Assembly: GCA_029977305.1 (NCBI GenBank)
Contig: JAPOLF010000141.1
Location: forward strand, 1 to 5,416
Source: a bacterium
GTDB taxonomy: Bacteria > Chloroflexota > Chloroflexia > Thermomicrobiales > UBA6265
Direction: 5' to 3'
Length of the DNA: 5,416 nt
The position numbers were made by a program, and so were the translations under genes. Positions 1 through 5,416 of the stretch are shown piece by piece. The notes under the pieces were generated by a model. The model had not been told where the DNA came from. It searched no databases and saw nothing but the letters and a program-made list of their open reading frames with translations. Positions within the stretch are counted from its first letter, which is position 1, and each line of letters opens with the position of its first letter.

Positions 1-713
1 CCGTGATGGAGACGCTTGCGGCACAGGGAGCGACGGTGCGTGACGCGCGACGGCTGGGTGGGGGCAAGCCGGTGGCGGTCGGGCCGATCACCTTCCGGAT
101 GCCGTTCAACCCCAATGCCACCGGAGCGCCGACACCCACCCCGGAGGGGACGATCCCGGCGAATGTGGACCCTCGTCAGTCCTCGCTTGCGGCCGCCGCC
201 TGGACAGCCGGGAGCATCGGCCGATTGGCGCGTGCCGGTGCGCACTCGCTGACGTACTTCCAGACGAACGGCTGGCGCGGGCTGATGGAGCGCCGCGATC
301 ATCCGTTGCGGGTTCCGGGGTTCGCCTCGTGGCCCGGGATGATCTTTCCGGTGGCATCGGTGATGGGCGATCTGGCCAGCCTCAGCGGAGGCGAGGTGTT
401 ACCGCTGACTTCATCAGACGAGGTTGCCGTCGATGGATGCGCGGTGCGATCCGGCGGGGAGATCACCGCACTCGTCGCGAATCTCACCGAGGATCGTCAG
501 CGGGTGACGGTTCAGCTGCCGATCTCGGACGATGTGCGGGTGCGGACGCTCGACGAGCGATCATTCGGCATCGCCACAAGTGATCTCACGCAATTCGCCA
601 ACACTGGCAAATCACTTGCAGCCAATGGTGGAGTGGTGACGCTCACGCTCGCGCCTTACGCCGTTGCGACGCTCCGGGCAACCGCGAAGAAGCGTGGCTC
701 AGGCCGACGGTGA
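1..713 (+). CDS. D-apionate lactonase-like protein, C-terminal part (5' truncated)
   Basis: The reading frame is open to the left edge, so the gene begins outside the window; the GTG/ATG codons at 3 and 6 have no room for a visible ribosome site and are probably internal. About 236 residues are visible. Numbering from position 3, there is a DPRQ motif (56-59), an aromatic segment YFQTNGWRG (85-93), then HP (100-101) and a proline/tryptophan-rich loop. This resembles the end of a TIM-barrel-like catalytic domain. From about residue 130 the sequence alternates in beta-strand fashion and ends in a typical sandwich strand (VTLTLAPYAVATL) and a basic tail. The pattern recalls D-apionate lactonase (ApnL), which opens D-apionolactone to D-apionate in catabolism of the plant sugar apiose. 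That name rests on remembered family motifs; a related glycosidase-fold enzyme is possible. No other apiose gene is in the window. The 3' end overlaps the convergent bacilliredoxin gene by 15 bases. Confidence 0.55.
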   Translation, partial: VMETLAAQGATVRDARRLGGGKPVAVGPITFRMPFNPNATGAPTPTPEGTIPANVDPRQSSLAAAAWTAGSIGRLARAGAHSLTYFQTNGWRGLMERRDHPLRVPGFASWPGMIFPVASVMGDLASLSGGEVLPLTSSDEVAVDGCAVRSGGEITALVANLTEDRQRVTVQLPISDDVRVRTLDERSFGIATSDLTQFANTGKSLAANGGVVTLTLAPYAVATLRATAKKRGSGRR

Positions 714-1067
714 GTCGTCTCGTTCCGCCTCGGCGACGGCGTCGAGCACCGCGGACTTGGTGATCCCAAAGTGGGATCCGTGCCACACCACCCGACCATT
801 ACGCAGGACGATCACCTGAGGCGATTCGTGGCGCACCCCGGTGCGTTCTTGGATCAATTTGCTCAGCGCGCGATCGGTGGAGACATTCACCGCCGGTACC
901 GGTCCCGTGATTGCCGCGACTTGGCCGAAGGCATTCCGGCTGATCGGGCAATGCGGATCGTGGAGGAAGAGCACAACAGGCCCCGGAGCGGTGAGCCAGG
1001 TCTCCAACGTGGCGGCATCTGAGACCTGCGAGAAGGGAGGTTCGTCGATGCTTCGTGATCCGAACAT
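699..1067 (-). CDS. ytxJ: Monothiol bacilliredoxin, YtxJ/BrxC family (thioredoxin fold)
   Basis: A 122-residue cytosolic thioredoxin-fold protein, about the usual length for the YtxJ (DUF2847) family. Seen in the sequence: a beta strand VVLFLHDPHC leading into CPIS with the only cysteine at C40, a cis-proline site ESPQ (P83), and the family-typical end GRVVWHGSHFGIT (91-103). YtxJ proteins are monothiol bacilliredoxins (BrxC) thought to remove bacillithiol from S-bacillithiolated proteins after oxidative stress; whether this organism makes bacillithiol cannot be seen here. The frame also has an ATG at 1085 (128 aa), but the ATG at 1067 is preferred because AGGGGA sits 6 nt before it, while nothing like a Shine-Dalgarno site precedes 1085. 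It lies just downstream of the tRNA-Val terminator on the same strand and converges on the lactonase-like gene, overlapping its stop. Family call is firm; symbol is by homology. Confidence 0.85.
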   Translation of the reverse strand: MFGSRSIDEPPFSQVSDAATLETWLTAPGPVVLFLHDPHCPISRNAFGQVAAITGPVPAVNVSTDRALSKLIQERTGVRHESPQVIVLRNGRVVWHGSHFGITKSAVLDAVAEAERDDSPSA

Positions 1068-1073
1068 GGTGCT

Positions 1074-1079
1074 TCCCCT
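1074..1079 (-). promoter_or_regulatory. Shine-Dalgarno site deciding the bacilliredoxin start
   Basis: On the minus strand AGGGGA is followed by 6 nt and then ATG at 1067. It lies inside the alternative longer reading frame (ATG at 1085), so it supports the shorter start. Confidence 0.7.
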
Positions 1080-1097
1080 TCTCATGCGGCGCCGGGC

Positions 1098-1124
1098 AAG
1101 AACAAACCCCGACCGAGGCCGGGG
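1098..1124 (-). terminator. Intrinsic terminator of the tRNA-Val gene
   Basis: On the minus strand a GC-rich hairpin CCCCGGCC/GGTCGGGG (1107-1124, one G-T pair, tight loop) is followed by the interrupted T run TTTGTTCTT. It begins 5 nt after the 3' end of the tRNA. It also lies about 20 nt before the ribosome site of the bacilliredoxin gene, so it may attenuate rather than fully end transcription. Confidence 0.75.
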
Positions 1125-1129
1125 CTGGG

Positions 1130-1203
<74 letters not shown>

Positions 1204-1213
1204 CGGTGATGGG

Positions 1214-1242
1214 AGTATACCGACGATCCGATGCCCGGGCAA
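1214..1242 (-). promoter_or_regulatory. Promoter of tRNA-Val
   Basis: On the minus strand TTGCCC (1237-1242, 4 of 6 to the sigma70 -35 consensus) is separated by exactly 17 bp from TATACT (1214-1219, 5 of 6 to the -10 consensus). The mature tRNA 5' end is 10 nt past the -10 box, so the 5' leader would be only a few nucleotides. The -35 hexamer overlaps the 8-bp palindrome GCCCGGGC (1233-1240). Confidence 0.75.
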
Positions 1243-1244
1243 CC

Positions 1245-1258
1245 AGCCGAACTCGGCT
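1245..1258. repeat. Small inverted repeat in the divergent tRNA-Val / 216-aa gene region
   Basis: AGCCGA, 2 nt, TCGGCT: a perfect 6-bp dyad immediately upstream of the tRNA -35 box and about 45 bp before the GTG of the rightward gene. It could be an operator or a transcribed hairpin, or chance in GC-rich DNA. A possible weak -10 box for the rightward gene, TATTCT, begins at its last base (1258-1263) without a convincing -35. Confidence 0.3.
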
Positions 1259-1300
1259 ATTCTTCGGCGGAGTCATCGGCAGTCAATCCGGAAGGTCCTT

Positions 1301-1951
1301 GTGAACGACAATCCCCAACCGCTGCCGTCCCTCGAGATCACCCCCAGCCCACGCCTGAGCTTTGCGCTCCAACAGGGTTGGGAGGCATTTCACGCGGCCA
1401 TCGTGGCGGTGGGTGCGACGACCTTCACGAAATGGTTCACCCATCGATCGGGCGATGCCGATCTTGCCGAGACGGTGTCGCTGCTCGTTGCGGACTACCT
1501 CGATCCGGAGCTGGACGACGCGGACCACCTTGAGGCCCTCGCATCGCTCGCCGAGATCGGGGAGGAGACGGAAGACGACCTCCTCGCAGACACCCTGTGG
1601 GAGGGTGTCGTCTCCACCGCGATCGATGCGGGCGACGGAGACGCGGTCGCGGAGGCCACCTCGCGGTTGGCGGCGATCGCCGAGCGCTATGGTGACTTTT
1701 TGGCAGCGGCTGAGCACCGGATCACCTTCCTGAACTGGCGACGCACTGATGGCGCATCGAGCGATCCCGAAGCGGTCCACGAGGCGTTCGAGGCGATCGA
1801 GCGGCTCGCGGAATTGGATGGCGCCCAGCGCGCCCGAGCCGAATGGGCGTTCCGCCAGGCCGCATTCACCCGGCTCGCCGAGGCGGAGGATGACCGTGCA
1901 GTGTTTGGCGATTGGGAAGCCAATCCCACACCTTATGCCGGCTGGGAGTGA
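1301..1951 (+). CDS. Hypothetical acidic helical protein, 216 aa
   Basis: I do not recognise this protein. The start is GTG at 1301, chosen because GGAAGG ends 5 nt before it and no better start is nearby; the frame has GC-rich third positions typical of real genes. The product is strongly acidic (about 44 Asp+Glu against 14 Lys+Arg), with no signal peptide, membrane segment or cysteine. After a proline-rich N-terminus (about 1-17) it appears almost entirely alpha-helical. Helices around 75-88, 116-145 and 158-195 are rich in Ala, Leu and Glu and resemble TPR-like helical hairpins, which would suggest a protein-binding scaffold; no TPR consensus could be confirmed. The last residues carry aromatic motifs (FGDW, PYAGWE). 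It is divergent from tRNA-Val and on the same strand as the 116-aa gene, 98 bases before it, with a separate -10 box between. Confidence 0.75.
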   Translation: MNDNPQPLPSLEITPSPRLSFALQQGWEAFHAAIVAVGATTFTKWFTHRSGDADLAETVSLLVADYLDPELDDADHLEALASLAEIGEETEDDLLADTLWEGVVSTAIDAGDGDAVAEATSRLAAIAERYGDFLAAAEHRITFLNWRRTDGASSDPEAVHEAFEAIERLAELDGAQRARAEWAFRQAAFTRLAEAEDDRAVFGDWEANPTPYAGWE

Positions 1952-1974
1952 CAGTCCCGCTACCGACTCGGCGG

Positions 1975-1980
1975 TATACT
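1975..1980 (+). promoter_or_regulatory. -10 box before the 116-aa gene
   Basis: TATACT (5 of 6 to the -10 consensus) inside CGGTATACTC, a 10-mer identical to that at the tRNA-Val promoter. No -35 box at 16-18 bp is convincing; GTGACA (1948-1953, 5 of 6) overlaps the preceding stop codon but leaves a long 21-bp spacer. A start near 1987 would give a leader of about 60 nt, containing a possible weak hairpin GACAA/TTGTC. Confidence 0.5.
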
Positions 1981-2049
1981 CACCACGACAAACCGGGTGT
2001 TGTCTTGCCGCGATGGCGGCCGTGACCCGCAGACGAGGAGGCCAGAGCC

Positions 2050-2400
2050 GTGAACGTCGCGGAAGGCTTGCAGCGCATCAAAGAGCAACTCGAGGACAAC
2101 GGCGCATCGCCGGCGACCATCCAATTGGTGAATGGCATCCTGCTGCGGGCGAAGACCCCATCTGGGCAGCAGGCCACCGCGAAGTCGATGATCGAGCTTG
2201 CGCGCATGCTCCAGCGCACGCCCGCCGCGACCAATGACATCAAGGTCTACAACGACCTGCTGAAGTTGGAGGAGGGACTGCAGGCGAACGCTGCCGCCCA
2301 TCGCGACCGGATGGCTTCCGAGGAGCGGCAGGCCGAGGCGCACGCCCAGAACCGCAGCAAGAAGTACTACAAAGAACAGAAGGAAAAGGACAAGCAATAG
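2050..2400 (+). CDS. Hypothetical small charged helical protein, 116 aa
   Basis: I do not recognise this protein. The GTG start at 2050 is supported by GAGGAGG (2035-2041) with an 8-nt spacer. The first 80 residues look like three or four short amphipathic helices: LQRIKEQLED (7-16), an ATIQLVNGILLRA helix (22-34), a helix around 41-55, and YNDLLKLEEGLQ (67-78). From about residue 84 the tail is low-complexity and highly charged (Arg, Lys, Glu, Gln, Asn) and ends in a lysine-rich stretch; it could be a single long helix, a coiled coil or disordered. There is no cysteine, signal peptide or membrane segment. The basic tail could contact nucleic acid, but this is only a guess. It stops 59 bases before the aminotransferase with no terminator between, so the two are probably cotranscribed. 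Confidence 0.75.
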   Translation: MNVAEGLQRIKEQLEDNGASPATIQLVNGILLRAKTPSGQQATAKSMIELARMLQRTPAATNDIKVYNDLLKLEEGLQANAAAHRDRMASEERQAEAHAQNRSKKYYKEQKEKDKQ

Positions 2401-2450
2401 GTCGCCACGTACGATAGGACGCAGTAGCAGTCGATCGCGCACGAGCGTGA

Positions 2451-2456
2451 AAGGAG
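2451..2456 (+). promoter_or_regulatory. Shine-Dalgarno site of the aminotransferase
   Basis: AAGGAG lies 3 nt before the ATG at 2460 and 6 nt before the adjacent in-frame ATG at 2463. The spacing favours the second ATG, shortening the protein by one residue. Confidence 0.65.
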
Positions 2457-2459
2457 TCC

Positions 2460-3752
2460 ATGATGGTTTCTGCCCCGGAGCGAGTCACGCTGAATCCCGC
2501 TGAGATCATGCCGCGCGTCGTCGGGCGCTACACGCCGGTGGTCGCCGATCATGCCGAGGGCCTCTACGTCTGGGACACCGAAGGCACCCGCTGGGAGGAT
2601 TGGACCTCCGGCATCGGCGTGGTCAACACCGGCCACTGCCATCCGCGGGTCGTCGCGGCGATCCAGGAGCAGTCGGCCAAGATCATCCACTCACAGGCAA
2701 ACATCCTCGCGCACGAACCGATGATGCGCGCCAGCCTCGCCCTCACCGAGACGCTGCCGCCGAGCCTGAACCAGGTCTTCTGGACCAACTCCGGCGCGGA
2801 GGCCGTCGAGGGTGCGCTGAAGCTCGCCAAGATCGTCACCGGTCGGTCCGCGATCATCGCGTTCCGCGGGGCCTTCCACGGACGCACCCATGCGGCGATG
2901 TCGGTGACCACCTCCCGCGTCAAGGTGCGCGGACACTACGAGCCGTTGCTCTCTGGGATCTACTACGCGCCGTACCCGTACCTCTATCGCGCGCCCTACA
3001 AGGGCCCGGCGGAGGAGCAGGACCTTCGCTACTTCGAAGAGATCGAGATGCTCTTCGAGCAGATGGTGATGCCGGATGACGTCGCCGCCGTGCTGATCGA
3101 GACCGTCGCCGGCGAAGGCGGCTACATGGTGCCGACTAAGCGCTGGATGCAGAAGGTGCGCGAACTCTGCACCAAGCACGGGATCATGATGATCCTCGAC
3201 GAGGTGCAGTCCGGCATGGGCCGCACCGGCAAGATGTGGGGCTTCGAGCACTTCGATGTGGTGCCCGACATCATCACCGTGGCGAAGGGCATCGGATCTG
3301 GGATGCCGGTTTCGGCGGTGGTCTCGAGCAAGGCCAACATGGACAAGTGGGCGCCCGGCTCCCACGGTGGGACCTACGGTGGCAACGCCGTCTGCACCGC
3401 CGCGGCCTACGCCACACTCCAGGTGATGAAGGATGAAGACCTGCCCGGCAATGCCGCGCGGATGGGCGCCATCCTCATGGACGGCCTGCGCGAGATCCAG
3501 CGCGACTACCCGGTGATCGGGGATGTCCGCGGCCTCGGCCTCATGGTCGCCGCCGAGTTCGTCACGCCTGATGGTGCCCCGAATCCGGCCGCGGTCAACA
3601 AGGTGCTCGCAGCTGCGATGCAGGAGCACGTGCTGTTGATCACCTGTGGCACGTTTGACCAGGCGATCCGCGTGATTCCGCCGCTGACGGTGAACGAGCA
3701 GCAGGTCCGCGACTTCCTCGGTGTGTTCCGGCGGGCGGTCGCCTCGCTCTAA
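2460..3752 (+). CDS. Class-III PLP-dependent aminotransferase, 4-aminobutyrate aminotransferase-like
   Basis: A complete 430-residue fold-type-I, class-III (omega) aminotransferase, presumably a cytosolic dimer, of typical length. Visible motifs in order: NTGHCHPRV (56-64); PLP-phosphate loop NSGAEAVE (110-117); FRGAFHGRT (135-143), where the aromatic residue stacks on the cofactor; the substrate-loop glutamates E214 and E219 in ETVAGEGG; DEVQSGMGRTG (247-257), with D247 expected to hold the pyridine nitrogen; the Schiff-base lysine K276 in ITVAKGIGSG; GGTYGGN (303-309); and R404 in IRVIPPL, expected to pair with E219 as in GABA and ornithine aminotransferases. The most likely reaction is transfer of the omega-amino group of 4-aminobutyrate or a similar omega-amino acid to 2-oxoglutarate. 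Class-III substrates cannot be settled from motifs, so acetylornithine, putrescine or beta-amino-acid transaminases remain possible. The loop ETVAGEGG differs from the common EPVQGEGG. It follows the 116-aa gene and ends before a strong terminator. Confidence 0.93.
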   Translation: MMVSAPERVTLNPAEIMPRVVGRYTPVVADHAEGLYVWDTEGTRWEDWTSGIGVVNTGHCHPRVVAAIQEQSAKIIHSQANILAHEPMMRASLALTETLPPSLNQVFWTNSGAEAVEGALKLAKIVTGRSAIIAFRGAFHGRTHAAMSVTTSRVKVRGHYEPLLSGIYYAPYPYLYRAPYKGPAEEQDLRYFEEIEMLFEQMVMPDDVAAVLIETVAGEGGYMVPTKRWMQKVRELCTKHGIMMILDEVQSGMGRTGKMWGFEHFDVVPDIITVAKGIGSGMPVSAVVSSKANMDKWAPGSHGGTYGGNAVCTAAAYATLQVMKDEDLPGNAARMGAILMDGLREIQRDYPVIGDVRGLGLMVAAEFVTPDGAPNPAAVNKVLAAAMQEHVLLITCGTFDQAIRVIPPLTVNEQQVRDFLGVFRRAVASL

Positions 3753-3769
3753 CCTCACGACGAGATACT

Positions 3770-3811
3770 CGACTCCCCGGCGGCAGGCGTGCCTCGGGGA
3801 GTCGTTTCGTT
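3770..3811 (+). terminator. Strong intrinsic terminator after the aminotransferase
   Basis: A perfect 10-bp stem CGACTCCCCG (3770-3779) / CGGGGAGTCG (3795-3804) is extended by an inner GGCA/TGCC stem with loop GGCG, and is followed by TTTCGTT. It starts 17 bases after the aminotransferase stop and separates that gene set from prfA. Confidence 0.9.
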
Positions 3812-3833
3812 CGGAAAATTCACGTTGTTCCGC

Positions 3834-3839
3834 TATCAT
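3834..3839 (+). promoter_or_regulatory. -10 box of the prfA promoter
   Basis: TATCAT (5 of 6 to consensus), 23 bases past the terminator T run. No good -35 at the usual distance (TTCGGA at 3810-3815 is weak). A start near 3846 would leave a leader of about 70 nt. Its first bases can form a hairpin, GTGTGGCG (3848-3855) with CGCCTCAC (3864-3871), containing one T-T mismatch and an 8-nt loop. Confidence 0.45.
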
Positions 3840-3910
3840 CATTGATGGTGTGGCGCGGTCTCCCGCCTCACGGACTGTTGGCCCGATGTCCCGGCCCACC
3901 CAGCGAATAT

Positions 3911-3915
3911 GGAAG
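3911..3915 (+). promoter_or_regulatory. Ribosome site for prfA
   Basis: GGAAG lies 4 nt before the ATG at 3920 and 1 nt before the ATG at 3917. A short spacer, but the only purine-rich site in this area; it argues for 3920 and against upstream TTG/ATG codons at 3842-3845. Confidence 0.5.
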
Positions 3916-3919
3916 CATG

Positions 3920-5010
<1,091 letters not shown>

Positions 5011-5011
<1 letters not shown>

Positions 5012-5416
5012 TGCCCCAATTTGAATGGACGTTTTGCCGCGCTGAGGCTGGTGATGCCCCGGCGATCGCTACGCTGTTTCTCGCTGCACGGACTGCTGCG
5101 ATGCCGTGGCTTGTCTCGCCACACTCCCATGAGGACACGCACCGATGGGTGGCGGAGGTGCTGGTGCCATCGTCGACGCTCCGGGTCGCCCGCGTTGACG
5201 ATGTTCCAGAGGCCATGCTCATGGTCGCAAACGGCTGGATCGATCACCTCTATGTGGCACCGGCGTGGCAGGGCCGCGGTATCGGCTCGCAGGCGGTGGA
5301 GGTGGCGAAGGCGCTGGGGCTGGACACCGTGGGCAACGCGCGGTACCGGGTCATAGCGTGCACGTCTCTGCGACGGGAAGAGACCGAAGGGAAGAAACTG
5401 AAGAGCCGCGACGCCG
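5011..5416 (+). CDS. GNAT-family N-acetyltransferase, N-terminal part (3' truncated)
   Basis: An ATG at 5011 shares its A with the prfA stop (TGATG) and opens a frame of at least 135 codons to the right edge. The product begins with FCRAEAGDAPAIATLFLAAR, typical of the first strand and helix of GNAT enzymes. It continues through PWLVSPHSHEDTHRWVAEVL (32-51) to GWIDHLYVAPAWQGRGIGS (75-93), the strand-4 and motif A acetyl-CoA pyrophosphate loop (consensus Q/R-x-x-G-x-G/A). GNAT enzymes move acetyl from acetyl-CoA to an amine; the substrate cannot be told. This architecture is common among uncharacterised GNATs. After about residue 107 the expected motif B (a conserved Asn and a Y/F-x-x-x-GF end) is not evident, and the last 30 codons are Arg/Lys/Glu-rich. 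This may be a frameshift, a divergent end or an unreliable window end. No own Shine-Dalgarno site is obvious; translation probably depends on prfA. Confidence 0.8.

Noticed and set aside
1068..1085. Longer bacilliredoxin start at 1085
   Set aside because: No ribosome site precedes it, and the stretch between the two ATGs holds the Shine-Dalgarno site for the ATG at 1067.
1283..1780. A 165-codon minus-strand frame opposite the 216-aa gene
   Set aside because: Arg/Gly-rich shadow composition; the plus-strand frame has a good ribosome site and proper codon use.
1960..2442. A 160-codon minus-strand frame with a hydrophobic stretch (LLLVLFLLFFVVLLAAVLG) that looks like a membrane segment
   Set aside because: The leucine/phenylalanine stretch is the antisense of the Lys/Glu/Gln-rich tail of the 116-aa protein, which has the convincing ribosome site.
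3842..3919. TTG/ATG start at 3842-3845 extending RF1 by 26 residues
   Set aside because: The extension is not RF1-like, overlaps the likely transcription start, and has no ribosome site; the ATG at 3920 gives the normal family length.
5021..5356. Plus-strand frame rich in Arg and Trp downstream of prfA
   Set aside because: Out-of-frame shadow of the GNAT gene starting at 5011.

Overview
The window is about 5.4 kb of GC-rich bacterial chromosome with seven protein genes (the first and last cut by the window edges) and one tRNA gene. GC-rich codon use, GTG starts, Shine-Dalgarno sites and sigma70-like -10 boxes are all visible. The YtxJ-type monothiol bacilliredoxin suggests a low-molecular-weight-thiol (bacillithiol-like) lineage. 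Together with a D-apionate lactonase-like protein this would fit a Chloroflexota/Thermomicrobia-type bacterium. That placement is an impression from protein style, not a demonstrated assignment.

Left part (1-1300). The 3' end of a D-apionate lactonase-like gene runs rightward and overlaps by 15 bases, tail to tail, a leftward bacilliredoxin gene (ytxJ/brxC type). Upstream of the bacilliredoxin on the same strand is a complete tRNA-Val(GAC) gene with its own promoter (-35 and -10 separated by 17 bp) and an intrinsic terminator. The bacilliredoxin start lies so close behind that terminator that it has little room for a promoter of its own.

Middle part (1301-3811). Divergent from the tRNA is a rightward set: a very acidic helical protein of unknown function (216 aa), a small charged helical protein of unknown function (116 aa) with a good -10 box in front, and a complete class-III PLP aminotransferase resembling 4-aminobutyrate aminotransferase. 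A strong intrinsic terminator closes this set. The 116-aa gene and the aminotransferase are 59 bases apart and probably cotranscribed.

Right part (3812-5416). Peptide chain release factor 1 (prfA) has its own -10 box and a leader of about 70 nt. Its stop codon overlaps the start (TGATG) of a GNAT-family N-acetyltransferase that runs off the right edge. The usual prfA partner, the release-factor methyltransferase prmC, is not the next gene here.

I do not see a mobile element, CRISPR array, toxin-antitoxin pair or defence system. No stretch longer than 300 bases lacks a gene. Most content is housekeeping. The points worth a second look are the two unrecognised proteins beside the aminotransferase, the tRNA/bacilliredoxin arrangement, an altered active-site loop in the aminotransferase, and the unusual tail of the GNAT reading frame at the window edge.
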